DNA of 64,000 nucleotides from Salmonella enterica subsp. arizonae (GTDB lineage Bacteria > Pseudomonadota > Gammaproteobacteria > Enterobacterales > Enterobacteriaceae): NCBI RefSeq assembly GCF_008692845.1, contig NZ_VXJW01000010.1:1-64000 (forward strand), written 5' to 3'. The position numbers were made by a program, and so were the translations under genes. The notes beneath the pieces were generated by a model that saw only the letters and a list, made by a program, of their open reading frames with translations, did no database searches and was not told where the DNA came from. Shown piece by piece: positions 8,754-17,761 of this stretch (positions within the stretch are counted from its first letter, which is position 1; every line of letters starts with the position of its first letter).

Positions 8754-9595
8754 GTTATAGGTGATATTAAGATGGATAGAAGCCCGATAAAACTATTATT
8801 GTTTTTCATGATAGTTAATATTATATAATATATTATTAGCGTCGATGCTTTGCATTTAATTAGAACGTTATCACTATTAATCAGAAGTACATAATAATAA
8901 TAAGCTGAACCAAATGGATTCTGCTTGAGTAAGGTTCTATATCGAGAACTCAAACCATCGTCCGTATATTTTACTATTAACAATGGCTCATTTATAAAAA
9001 GTTTTTTCCCTTTTAAATTGAGCCATAAAGCATCTTCAGTAATAAATTTTTCTTTAGGGAAATTGTTAATTATATTAGTTTTCAGCACAGATGCCTTATA
9101 AAAATCAATCCGATCTCCTAAGCGATGTTGACGATAAAACCAATCATAATGACTCATAATAGTCATATTAGCATCAGAAATAAAACATACCGGGCTCATC
9201 TGCTCATCAACTTTAACTCCGGATATTCCTATTAAATCTTTATTTAGGCTAAACAGACCTTGATCTATATAATGTTTTACGCAAGATAAAGCATTATCAC
9301 ATAAATAATCATCACTGTCAATAATGACTATATACTCACCACTAGCATTTTGAATGCCTTTATTAACAGCAGAATTTTTCCCTTGGTTCTCTTGATAAAA
9401 ATATTTAATATCATATAAGTTTTTACTATATTCTATATATTTTTTAACTCGTTCTTTCGTATTATCTATAGAGCCATCATCAATAACTATCCACTCAAAG
9501 CCAATTACATCCTGTCGATTCAAACTATTAAATAACAGTTCTAACTCTTGTGATCTATTATAGGTAGGTGTAATTATCGAAAAAATAACACTCAT
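8726..9595 (-). CDS. GT2-family glycosyltransferase (O-antigen)
   Basis: A 289-residue GT-A enzyme: FSIITPTYNRSQELELLFNS at the N-terminus, WIVIDDGSIDNT (nucleotide binding) near residue 35, and YIVIIDSDDYL (DXD-type) near residue 90. The C-terminal 50 residues are hydrophobic (ASTLIIYYIILTIM and beyond), suggesting membrane association, as in several O-antigen GT2 enzymes. Donor and acceptor are unknown. It overlaps the wzy end by 4 bp and runs 28 bp into wzx. Confidence 0.88.
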   Translation of the reverse strand: MSVIFSIITPTYNRSQELELLFNSLNRQDVIGFEWIVIDDGSIDNTKERVKKYIEYSKNLYDIKYFYQENQGKNSAVNKGIQNASGEYIVIIDSDDYLCDNALSCVKHYIDQGLFSLNKDLIGISGVKVDEQMSPVCFISDANMTIMSHYDWFYRQHRLGDRIDFYKASVLKTNIINNFPKEKFITEDALWLNLKGKKLFINEPLLIVKYTDDGLSSRYRTLLKQNPFGSAYYYYVLLINSDNVLIKCKASTLIIYYIILTIMKNNNSFIGLLSILISPITCLLKLFQK

Positions 9596-10617
9596 AGGAA
9601 ATCCCCATTAAAAATATAGTCAAATCCAGAATCGAACTGATATATAAAACTATTTATGCGGACGAAGCAATATACTGCAACAACAATAAATATCAAATAT
9701 CGACCTCTTAAATCAAAATGCATTAACATGCGAGTTAGTAATAGAACATAGAACAATCGATAATACTCAAGAAAACGAGCCAAAGTAGGTACTGTATAAG
9801 ATAATAATAATATACAACAGGATGATATAATTATAACTTCATAAAGTTTGGATTCTTTATCATTCCTAAATCCTTTAACTCTTTTCATTATTATAAAAGA
9901 CAACATAGCTATGAGAAGCTCAATAATATTAGCCATACTTGGTAAAGCATGTTCTCCAATATACAACTCTATGTTTTTATTTTTTATGGTAATGTCGTTT
10001 ATAGCAACTAAACCTTTTGAAAGAAAAGGTGATAGTATAAATAAGATAAAAATAAAAATAAAAATATTTTTCCTCCCTAATTTGCTTAAAACATAAATTA
10101 AAGTTGCAGCAAAAAATGCTGTCTCATGGAACAACCCGGCAGCAACACAAAATAAAAAAGCTGTTTTAATTCTATTATTCGCATACAAACTGAGTGCAAT
10201 TACAAAAAATCCCACGGCAATTGATTGTCTAATAAGAATAAAATCTAGCCATAAAAAACTGGTTGAATAAAATAATAGCAAGACAATACATGGACTTTTT
10301 GTTTCAAAATAAATAAAAAATGACTGCAGAGAAAGACATAACAGTGAAGATATAAAAATAAAAAACTCATAATCGCCAAAATGCTTAACAAGCACGTTAA
10401 GATAGAAATAACCGCTACCGTAATTATATAGTGCTATTGGTATTGAACTAAAGTACTGTTCATAAACAAAAAAATCATCACCACCATTTCCACGAAATCC
10501 CGTTAATATAAGCAAAACTACTAACGGCAATAAAAATAAAAAAAAGGTTCTTTTGTCATTTAAATCCAATAAAGCGCATAGCAGCAATAAAAAGAAAACT
10601 GCATTATAAATAAGCAT
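9592..10617 (-). CDS. wzy: O-antigen polymerase Wzy (EpsG-like)
   Basis: A 341-residue protein with about ten membrane segments. The arrangement, with an early periplasmic loop rich in Tyr, Gly and Asp (FRGNGGDDFFVYEQYFSSIP) and later RQSIAVGFFVIALSLYA, resembles the EpsG family of Wzy polymerases. These link O units at the periplasmic face. It is the first gene after galF and the JUMPstart leader, so it heads the O-antigen operon. Start ATG at 10617. Low GC matches the rest of the O-antigen block. Confidence 0.85.
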   Translation of the reverse strand: MLIYNAVFFLLLLCALLDLNDKRTFFLFLLPLVVLLILTGFRGNGGDDFFVYEQYFSSIPIALYNYGSGYFYLNVLVKHFGDYEFFIFISSLLCLSLQSFFIYFETKSPCIVLLLFYSTSFLWLDFILIRQSIAVGFFVIALSLYANNRIKTAFLFCVAAGLFHETAFFAATLIYVLSKLGRKNIFIFIFILFILSPFLSKGLVAINDITIKNKNIELYIGEHALPSMANIIELLIAMLSFIIMKRVKGFRNDKESKLYEVIIISSCCILLLSYTVPTLARFLEYYRLFYVLLLTRMLMHFDLRGRYLIFIVVAVYCFVRINSFIYQFDSGFDYIFNGDFL

Positions 10618-10782
10618 AATAATTAATATGTAAAAGAGATGATATAACCATAACCATATTTTATGGTTGTATATTTATACACTGTTTAAAATGCACTATC
10701 TACAATTAGAAAAGCCATTAAACTCATGCTATTTAAATTCCCACAAGAATATATAAAAAATGTTAAGCATCAATGCGTTACA

Positions 10783-10821
10783 CACGCTACCGCCCCTGGC
10801 TCATCAGCTACCAGTGCACTG
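10783..10821 (-). promoter_or_regulatory. JUMPstart with ops element (O-antigen operon)
   Basis: The minus strand holds the 39-bp JUMPstart sequence, starting CAGTGCACTGGTAGCTG and ending with the ops core GGCGGTAGCGTG at 10783-10794. ops in the nascent transcript pauses RNA polymerase and recruits RfaH, which suppresses termination through long surface-polysaccharide operons. It lies 166 bp upstream of wzy. The same element is found before wza (35026-35064). Confidence 0.95.
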
Positions 10822-10972
10822 CGTACATATCGACTTGTTACAAACCTCGCCCAGCAGGGCAAAGCTCACTAAAACTTAAACGCTAATTGTCTTATCAATT
10901 GCCTTTGGAAACAAGGATTAATCTTATAAAACCAGCATTAAAATGTTGCAGGTAACCCCTTGTTACTAAAGC

Positions 10973-11001
10973 CCTTTATCCAAAACTAAAACGGCAGTCA
11001 A
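10973..11001 (-). promoter_or_regulatory. Candidate O-antigen operon promoter
   Basis: In the galF-wzy gap the minus strand has TTGACT (10996-11001) and, 17 bases further, TAAAGG (10973-10978). The -35 is good and the -10 poor; ATAAAG with a 16-base spacer is an alternative. The position about 150 bp before JUMPstart fits the usual location of the O-antigen promoter. The rest of the 10618-11084 gap holds no gene. Confidence 0.4.
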
Positions 11002-11084
11002 CACCCTTTCAGCAACCATGCTGTTTAGAATGTTTACCGCCGTTATTATTTTTATTACCAACCATTCATCACGGTTGTTAATAC

Positions 11085-11978
11085 TTATTCATGCAATAAC
11101 TGCTCTATGCTCTTACGGAACTTCGCCCCTTCTTTCAGGTTGCGCAACCCATATTTCACAAATGCCTGCATATAGCCCATCTTTTTGCCGCAATCGTAGC
11201 TTGTGCCCGTCATCAGCATCGCGTCAACCGACTGTTTTTTCGCCAGTTCAGCAATAGCATCCGTGAGCTGGATACGCCCCCAGGCACCCGGTTCGGTTCT
11301 TTCCAGCTCCGCCCAAATATCGGCTGAAAGCACATAACGGCCTACTGCCATCAAATCAGAGTCCAGCGTCTGCGGCTGGTCCGGTTTTTCGATAAATTCC
11401 ACAATCCGGCTGACTTTGCCTTCATTATCCAGAGGTTCTTTAGTCTGGATAACAGAATACTCCGATAAATCACCTTTCATGCGCTTCGCCAGCACCTGGC
11501 TGCGGCCCGTTTCATTAAAACGCGCCACCATCGCCGCAAGGTTATAGCGTAACGGATCGGCGGTAGCATCATCAATAATAATATCCGGAAGTACCACAAT
11601 GAAAGGGTTATCGCCCACGACCGGACGCGCGCACAGAATAGAGTGCCCCAGCCCTAACGGCTGCGCCTGGCGAACGTTCATGATAGTCACGCCCGGCGGG
11701 CAGATAGATTGCACTTCCGCCAGTAGCTGGCGCTTAACGCGCTGCTCAAGAAGTGATTCAAGTTCATAAGAGGTGTCGAAGTGGTTCTCAACGGCGTTTT
11801 TAGACGCGTGAGTCACCAGCACGATTTCTTTGATCCCTGCAGCCACAATCTCATCGACAATGTACTGAATCATCGGTTTGTCGACGATCGGTAGCATCTC
11901 TTTTGGGATTGCCTTGGTGGCAGGCAACATGTGCATACCCAAACCCGCTACCGGTATAACTGCTTTCAAATTCATCAT
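11085..11978 (-). CDS. galF: GalF, UTP-glucose-1-phosphate uridylyltransferase subunit homologue
   Basis: 297 residues, nearly identical to E. coli GalF throughout: [19 protein letters not shown] at the N-terminus, [13 protein letters not shown] in the middle and [12 protein letters not shown] near residue 200. Unlike GalU it has GMHMLPAT rather than the fully catalytic GTRMLPAT form. GalF is reported as weakly active or regulatory for UDP-glucose supply. The start at 11978 is chosen because the ATG at 11990 directly abuts the AGGTGG ribosome site, while 11978 has an 8-base spacing and gives the usual 297 residues. It marks the left border of the O-antigen locus and lies just downstream of wcaM. 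Confidence 0.95.
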   Translation of the reverse strand: MMNLKAVIPVAGLGMHMLPATKAIPKEMLPIVDKPMIQYIVDEIVAAGIKEIVLVTHASKNAVENHFDTSYELESLLEQRVKRQLLAEVQSICPPGVTIMNVRQAQPLGLGHSILCARPVVGDNPFIVVLPDIIIDDATADPLRYNLAAMVARFNETGRSQVLAKRMKGDLSEYSVIQTKEPLDNEGKVSRIVEFIEKPDQPQTLDSDLMAVGRYVLSADIWAELERTEPGAWGRIQLTDAIAELAKKQSVDAMLMTGTSYDCGKKMGYMQAFVKYGLRNLKEGAKFRKSIEQLLHE

Positions 11979-12154
11979 TGTTTCATCCACCTGTAAAATG
12001 GTTGCTGAATTATAGCTCTTTAACTTGTTTTCGCCAGCATGAATTACTCTGCTGCCAGGATAATGATGGCACGCCCTACGTTACGTCTTAGTCGGCACCA
12101 TAACATTAAGTATGAACAACTTTTTCCCAGGAATTTTCGTAAAAATAGCGGCAT

Positions 12155-13558
12155 TTACCCTCCCCGCTTCGGCAGCGGAAAATTCACCGCTTCAACATTT
12201 ACGGTCTGGTGATTAATCCTGTCGATGTCCACCGAACTCTGCCCGTTTTCATTGATGGCATGAACATTGGCGAGGGAAAGCAGCGTATCCTGACGGGCCA
12301 TAAATTGCCCACGGATATCTTTACGTAAATCGAAGTGCATTTTGAGCGCCGGGCCAGTCGCTGAGGTTTGCATCACGTGGATATTACGCAGAAACAGATG
12401 CTGCGGTTGATTATGCAGTTCCAGCGTAGCACGCGTCATCCGTACGTTGGTGATGGCGACAAAAGAGGGGGCGTTACCTGAGGAAATTTGAATGCCGCGC
12501 AATTTATAAGCAAGCTGGCTGTTATCCAACCGAATCGCATTTAATTTAAAGTTTTGTGGAATTGACAGGTATTTTCCTTTAACGACGCCATAGCCGATAA
12601 GTATCCCCGCGCTATTCGTCATATCAATATTATCAATGATGAAATTATCACAGCCATAAATTGCGATCGTAGCGTTATCAATTCCTGCTTTTTTACTGAA
12701 ATCGGGCGTGATGTTTTTGGCTTTTATGTTGCGAATGACGAAATGTTTGCCATTTTCTACGTGCACCAGTTGTCGGCAATCGGATCCGGTAATATTGGCC
12801 ACCACAAAGTTTTTTACCGCCTGGTCTTCAGGATAGCTGTTGTCATAGGTGCTGCCCGCCAGCCCGATGCCGATCCCCCAGTTGATTTTGCCATTGGTGC
12901 AGTCAATACGTTCAATGAGGTGATCGGAAATCAGGATGTTGCGGTCGTTAATTGCGACATTCCACTCAATGGCGTCGCCCTGTAGATCGCTAAAACGGCT
13001 ATGCGTAATCTGCGCGCCATCCATTTGGTTATGAAATCCCTGGCGAAGAATGGCGTAGTTAGCATGGGTGACAGTGATATTATCGATAAGCAGATTGCGC
13101 ATCACCTGCGGTTCTTTACCGCCAATGAATATTTGCGCGACGGGGCCAAAGCCGCTCATGGTCACGCCTTTAATCACACAGTCCGATCCGCGAACATCCA
13201 GCGTCACATTGTGCAGGCTGCCGCCCTGCTCTCCTACCACCTGACACCCGTCCTGCAAAATAAACCGCCCCCGGCCATTGCCGCGTACCGCGCCCTGTAC
13301 ACGCAATGTTTTTCCCGCTGGAATCGTTATCGCCGCATTGATATTTTCACACACCCATCCTGGCGACACTACCACGGTCTGACCGTCGGCGAATGCCTGT
13401 CTGAAAGAGGCGATACCGTCATCCGCCGGATAATCTTTAATATCGACCGTCTGGCGAGGTTCACGCGCCTGCGCAGGCAAAGCACGCAGAAAAGGAAGAG
13501 CGGCAAGCGCGGAGCCTGCCGTCAGGAGAGTACGTCGGGAGAATTTATTCGCAGACAT
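12155..13558 (-). CDS. wcaM: Colanic acid biosynthesis protein WcaM
   Basis: 467 residues (E. coli about 464), last gene of the colanic acid operon. The N-terminus carries a twin-arginine-like signal ([19 protein letters not shown] with AQA before position 32), so periplasmic export is likely. The body has repeated beta-helix-type segments ([19 protein letters not shown]), as in pectate-lyase-like right-handed beta helices. The exact role is unsettled; a carbohydrate-binding or processing function at the periplasmic face is plausible. It lies 10 bp after wcaL. Confidence 0.95.
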   Translation of the reverse strand: MSANKFSRRTLLTAGSALAALPFLRALPAQAREPRQTVDIKDYPADDGIASFRQAFADGQTVVVSPGWVCENINAAITIPAGKTLRVQGAVRGNGRGRFILQDGCQVVGEQGGSLHNVTLDVRGSDCVIKGVTMSGFGPVAQIFIGGKEPQVMRNLLIDNITVTHANYAILRQGFHNQMDGAQITHSRFSDLQGDAIEWNVAINDRNILISDHLIERIDCTNGKINWGIGIGLAGSTYDNSYPEDQAVKNFVVANITGSDCRQLVHVENGKHFVIRNIKAKNITPDFSKKAGIDNATIAIYGCDNFIIDNIDMTNSAGILIGYGVVKGKYLSIPQNFKLNAIRLDNSQLAYKLRGIQISSGNAPSFVAITNVRMTRATLELHNQPQHLFLRNIHVMQTSATGPALKMHFDLRKDIRGQFMARQDTLLSLANVHAINENGQSSVDIDRINHQTVNVEAVNFPLPKRGG

Positions 13559-13568
13559 ACAACCTCGT

Positions 13569-14789
13569 TTACATCGTTTGCAGCAGGCTGGCTAACTGGC
13601 GATTAATCACCTGCTGATTAAAATCTTGCGCCACTTTTTCACGGGCGCAGGTGATCACCGTTTCCAGCGTATCGTGGTCAATCCGGCTGAACTCAGCGAG
13701 CCGGGTCGCCAGCGCCTGCGCATCGTTTTCCGGCACCAGCCAGCCGGATTTGCCGGTCTCCACCAGTTCCGGAATACCGCTATGCACGGTAGATACTACG
13801 GGAATCCCCACCGCCATCGCCTCCATCAGCGCCACCGGAATACCTTCCATATCGCCATCCGTACCGGTAATCGACGGCAGCAAAAAAACGTCGGCGTCAT
13901 CCAGCATCGCCTTCACTTCATGGCTCGGTTTAAAACCCGGCATCTCAATGACATCCTCTAACTGATACTGCTCGATGAGCGTGCGCAGCCGACGTTCCCA
14001 CGGGCCAATGCCCAGAATACGGTAGCGAAACGCTACGCCCTGCGCTTTCAGTTGTCGACAGGCTTCAATCGCCACATGCAGGCCTTTTTTCTCGGTCAGG
14101 CGCGCGACGGAGACAATCTCCAGCGGCACTCCGGGCGCTCTCACCGGACGATGGGTAAAACGCGTCATGTCGACGCCCATGCGCGAAACGGCAATCTTCT
14201 CCGGCGGGCAACCCATATTTTTCAGGCGACCGGCCCACAGATCGCTGACAGGCAGCATCAGATCGCCCCAACGAAACAACTGCTGATACTCTGGCGTGTA
14301 ATGGCTGAGCACCTCACGGCTGGAGATATCAATACCGTGGAAAATAGTCGCGATTTTGCCGCGAAGTACGCCCAGTTCGCGTAGTTTGGCCGCCGTCACG
14401 CCCGCTGGGCCAAAGTGAGCGATGAACACATCCGCCACAAAAGGCTGGTTCACCTGCGCGCAAATAGACGAGAGGATCAGGTTGCGGGACTCATCGCCAT
14501 AGCGGAGAAAATTAAGCGCTTTCCAGGTCGCTGCTCGATGCAGCCCTGGCAGCGTTTTACATGCCCGATAGCGCAGTTTCGCCAGCCGCCCCTGAGGGTC
14601 ATCCTGTAACCAGCTGGTTTTTGCCGCCAAATGATACTTTTCCCAGGCAGCGTGAGTGTTTTGCATATCGCCTTTTTGCAGGGCGACGATTTCCACATCA
14701 AACCCCATATCAATAAACGCAGTGATCTGGTTGAGAACGAAGGTCTCCGAGGAAAGCGGAAATTTCAGTAAAAAGAAGCCGACTTTCAT
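13569..14789 (-). CDS. wcaL: Colanic acid glycosyltransferase WcaL
   Basis: 406 residues, GT4 family. The N-terminus is [21 protein letters not shown]; the C-terminal Glycos_transf_1 domain has [17 protein letters not shown], the EX7E region [20 protein letters not shown] and the conserved SGIPELVE. In E. coli WcaL is assigned to a late galactose transfer of the colanic acid repeat. The start overlaps the wcaK stop by 4 bp (ATGA), so the two are translationally coupled. Confidence 0.95.
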   Translation of the reverse strand: MKVGFFLLKFPLSSETFVLNQITAFIDMGFDVEIVALQKGDMQNTHAAWEKYHLAAKTSWLQDDPQGRLAKLRYRACKTLPGLHRAATWKALNFLRYGDESRNLILSSICAQVNQPFVADVFIAHFGPAGVTAAKLRELGVLRGKIATIFHGIDISSREVLSHYTPEYQQLFRWGDLMLPVSDLWAGRLKNMGCPPEKIAVSRMGVDMTRFTHRPVRAPGVPLEIVSVARLTEKKGLHVAIEACRQLKAQGVAFRYRILGIGPWERRLRTLIEQYQLEDVIEMPGFKPSHEVKAMLDDADVFLLPSITGTDGDMEGIPVALMEAMAVGIPVVSTVHSGIPELVETGKSGWLVPENDAQALATRLAEFSRIDHDTLETVITCAREKVAQDFNQQVINRQLASLLQTM

Positions 14790-16066
14790 TGCGCCTCCCC
14801 GATACGGGTCAATACCGACTCCACCATCCGCATCCCCTGCTCGCGCTCGCGGCGTACCGCCGCTACCAGACGTTCATTGACCTGCGGCAACTGTCCCAGC
14901 GTATCAGCGACCATGACGTTGAGGCTACCGTTCAGCAGATGGCGGATATCTATCGCCATCTCCGGCATCCCCAACTGTTGCATGATGCCAGCGGACTTGT
15001 GTTCATAGTTGATAGCGATTGCCGGGGTGGCGAAATTCATCGAGATAATCGCCGAGTGCAGACGGGTGCCAACGGTCAGTACGCACGCGCCGAGGATTTT
15101 GCCCATTTCAAGATCGTTAAGCTCGTCCATCACCACGTGATAACGTGACAGATCGCTGATGTGCTGGCGTAAACTCAGCGCCACCATCCGGTCATCTTTG
15201 TTGTAACTATCGATACCGGTACAGGTCGAGAGCGCGATCACCTGGTACCCTTCTTCAATGATCCGGTTAACCACCCCGGCGAAAGCTTTCTCATAGGCTT
15301 CCTGAGTGGTGTTAAGACGCTTATCAAAGGGTGCCAGTTCACGCAGCGTAATCGCGACGGTTTTTTGTTTCGCCGCTATCGTCAACCAGTGCTGCACCGC
15401 ATAGCCCGGCTCAAAATCCCCCGCATGATGGTCTACCAGCCATGCAGTGTCCACACCCTTCTCCACCTTCGCCGTGGTGATGTTGCTGCGTTTCATTAGA
15501 TCCAGACTCACCGACTCACGCAGGATCAACGCATCGCAATGGCCAAACACGTAGTTAGCCAGTTGATTAAACTGCGCCTCCTGAAACGGCCCGACGCTGT
15601 GGCCGATCATATACAGTGGCTTTTTCGCCATAAAGGTACACAGCGCGTGCTCAAACTGCGGCGCGCCGTAGAGATCGACAAAGAATGAACCGCCAACCTG
15701 AATAATGGCGTCATAGCCGGAGAGCAGCCGGACAAAGTCGGTGAACCCCTGTGCAATGGCGATATTACGCAGTTTTCCAGTGTCGGTTACGCGGGAAAGC
15801 AGCACCTGATGCTGGTAGCGACGACGAAACACTTTTTTTACCCGCCCCATGACGCCAGCGGCGCTGTTATGCTGTTTCATCTGCAAAAAAAGCGGATCGC
15901 CCATCACCGGACGATTCAAAAGCCATGACGAACTCACCGGATAGCGGCTCATCACGTCCACCTGCGCCTCTGTCTGGAAGTGGTTAATCGCATCCAGCAG
16001 ACCGCGTAAAATCGCGCTATCGCCACGATTGCCGCAGGTGTGATTGCCCAGTATTAATAATTTCAT
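14786..16066 (-). CDS. wcaK: Colanic acid pyruvyltransferase WcaK
   Basis: 426 residues, polysaccharide pyruvyl transferase family (PF04230-type). It begins MKLLILGNHTCGNRGDSAIL and carries the conserved IIQVGGSFFVDLYG and VGTRLHSAIISMNFATPA motifs. It adds the pyruvate ketal to the terminal galactose of the repeat unit, using phosphoenolpyruvate. The frame is open further upstream, but the ATG at 16066 is preceded by GAGGTC at proper spacing and gives the family length. A REP-like unit separates it from wzxC. Confidence 0.95.
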   Translation of the reverse strand: MKLLILGNHTCGNRGDSAILRGLLDAINHFQTEAQVDVMSRYPVSSSWLLNRPVMGDPLFLQMKQHNSAAGVMGRVKKVFRRRYQHQVLLSRVTDTGKLRNIAIAQGFTDFVRLLSGYDAIIQVGGSFFVDLYGAPQFEHALCTFMAKKPLYMIGHSVGPFQEAQFNQLANYVFGHCDALILRESVSLDLMKRSNITTAKVEKGVDTAWLVDHHAGDFEPGYAVQHWLTIAAKQKTVAITLRELAPFDKRLNTTQEAYEKAFAGVVNRIIEEGYQVIALSTCTGIDSYNKDDRMVALSLRQHISDLSRYHVVMDELNDLEMGKILGACVLTVGTRLHSAIISMNFATPAIAINYEHKSAGIMQQLGMPEMAIDIRHLLNGSLNVMVADTLGQLPQVNERLVAAVRREREQGMRMVESVLTRIGEAQ

Positions 16067-16083
16067 AAAGACCTCAAATCGTA

Positions 16084-16113
16084 GTCCGGAGAAGACATAA
16101 GCCGCCATCCGGC
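16084..16113. repeat. REP-like unit between wzxC and wcaK
   Basis: TCCGGAGAAGACATAAG followed by CCGCCATCCGGC forms the imperfect palindrome of a repetitive extragenic element. Such units in operons commonly act as mRNA 3'-stabilising hairpins. Confidence 0.6.
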
Positions 16114-16128
16114 AAAAAATGGGGGGAC

Positions 16129-17607
16129 TCAGCCTGCCCGTAACAGGGTTTTCATTTTTTCGCTGCGACAAAATTGACGTTTCATCTCCACCACCAGCGG
16201 ATGGCGGGAAACAATTATCATCACTATTAACGCCAGTGCCCCGACTGCAATTTGCGTTACCAGCACGACGCCGATCGAAAAGTGCCCACGCAATACAATG
16301 CCCAGTCCATAGCTCACCGCCAGCGTCGGCAATGTGAGATAAAACGGCAGCCACAAACTAAGAATGTACTGACGATAGCTGGAACCCAGCACCGGCTTGA
16401 TCATCACGAAGTAGCTCAGAATGGTGTTGATGATTTGCACCATCAGGAACCCCAGCGTCACGCCAATCGCCCCCGCCAGATGACCGCCAATGAGAATCGC
16501 CGGGATAAAAAGAAACGTTTTAAAGACGTTGAACTTAAAGCTGATATCCACGCGCGCTTTCGCCATCAGCAGCGAACCAATCGGGTTGCCGACCGAGCGC
16601 AACAGCCCCACCACGCACAGCAATTGCAGGATCGGGATAATGCTGTTCCATTTCTCGCCAAACACTAGCGGCACAAAATTGTTCGCCACTACCATCAGGC
16701 CCAGCAGCGCGGGAAAATTGATAATTCCCACCACGGAAAGTAACTTGTAGAAGTTAACACGCAGCTTTTCGGTATCATCCTGAATTTTGGCGAATGCCGG
16801 GAACAGCACGCGAGTAATAATTGGATTAAGTTTCATCGGCGGCACAACCGCCACGTTGTACGCGAGGTTATATCCCCCGGCGACGCTTGCGCCGAGAATT
16901 CGCGCCAGTACCAGCGTCGATAAATTCGTGTTGATGTAATTAACGATACTGTCCGCCGTCAGCCACGCGCCAAAACGCAGGTTCGTAGACACCGATGCCA
17001 GCGAAAAATGCAGTCCCGGGCGGTAAATCTTGCGGCCAACGTAGCCAAACAGCAGCGTTCGCACCGCGCTGTTCACCAGATAGCCGAGAATAGCGGTTAA
17101 CGCCAGCGGCCAGTAATGGGCGCTAATCACCGTAAAGGTAAACCCCGCCAGCACGGAGGTCGTTTCGATCATGCCGATCTTATTGAACTCCAGCTCTTTT
17201 TGCATCAGCGCGCGGAACTGCTGCCCGTGGGGAATCACGATAAACGCCAGCGACAACGTTTTAATTAGCGGCGCAAGATCCGGATTGTGCAATACGCCAG
17301 CGATGAAATCGCTCAGCAGATACATCGCCACACACACCACAATCCCAAGCCCAACGTTTAGCCAGTAGAGCGTGGTCAACTCCAGATACCCAATCGTTTT
17401 ACGCTGGATAATCGAGTTGGCGATGCCAAAGTCCGAGATCGTGTCGGCCAGCGCGATAATCACCAGCGAGACGGTCAACAGGCCAAACTGGTGGTTATCG
17501 ATAATGCGCGCCAGCACCGTCATCTGAATCAACCCCAGACTGATGATGATAATCGTAGCGATAGCCGACCATTTCGCGCCGCTGATCGTTTTTTGTCGTA
17601 AACTCAT
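16129..17607 (-). CDS. wzxC: Colanic acid repeat-unit flippase WzxC
   Basis: 492 residues, 12-14 membrane segments, MATE-like polysaccharide transporter (PST) family. The start MSLRQKTISGAKWSAIATII matches E. coli WzxC; an upstream in-frame extension to 17727 runs through the intergenic palindrome and is rejected. It flips the undecaprenyl-pyrophosphate hexasaccharide of colanic acid to the periplasm. RBS GGAGAA lies directly upstream. The preceding gene wcaJ is 154 bp away. Confidence 0.95.
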   Translation of the reverse strand: MSLRQKTISGAKWSAIATIIIISLGLIQMTVLARIIDNHQFGLLTVSLVIIALADTISDFGIANSIIQRKTIGYLELTTLYWLNVGLGIVVCVAMYLLSDFIAGVLHNPDLAPLIKTLSLAFIVIPHGQQFRALMQKELEFNKIGMIETTSVLAGFTFTVISAHYWPLALTAILGYLVNSAVRTLLFGYVGRKIYRPGLHFSLASVSTNLRFGAWLTADSIVNYINTNLSTLVLARILGASVAGGYNLAYNVAVVPPMKLNPIITRVLFPAFAKIQDDTEKLRVNFYKLLSVVGIINFPALLGLMVVANNFVPLVFGEKWNSIIPILQLLCVVGLLRSVGNPIGSLLMAKARVDISFKFNVFKTFLFIPAILIGGHLAGAIGVTLGFLMVQIINTILSYFVMIKPVLGSSYRQYILSLWLPFYLTLPTLAVSYGLGIVLRGHFSIGVVLVTQIAVGALALIVMIIVSRHPLVVEMKRQFCRSEKMKTLLRAG

Positions 17608-17618
17608 TCTCTTCTCCA

Positions 17619-17761
17619 GAACCTGTTCACAAGGCGTCATTGGCGCAGCCAGATTGAACACGGACAGCGCGGAAAAACCGGAGCGTACACGCAGTACGTG
17701 AGGATTTTGAGCACTGCCCTGGTTCAATATGGCAAGTAAAATAGCCTTGTGGGTCAGGTTC
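17619..17761. repeat. 143-bp imperfect palindrome between wcaJ and wzxC
   Basis: The outer arms GAACCTGTTCACAAGGC (17619-17635) and GCCTTGTGGGTCAGGTTC (17744-17761) are inverted repeats with a small mismatch. The pairing continues inwards (ATTGAAC at about 17657 against GTTCAAT at about 17722) to a centre near 17690, GTACACGCAGTAC. The element ends directly at the wcaJ stop codon. The shape (about 140 bp, whole-length palindrome, intergenic, inside an operon) is that of an enterobacterial intergenic repeat or MITE, but it is not the ERIC sequence. The transcript could fold into a long hairpin. Confidence 0.65.

Noticed and set aside
17608-17727. 40-residue N-terminal extension of WzxC
   Set aside because: The extension is translated from the intergenic palindrome and is absent from WzxC of E. 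coli; MSLRQKT is the conserved start.
17619-17761. ERIC element
   Set aside because: Size and palindromic form are similar, but the arm sequences do not match the ERIC consensus.
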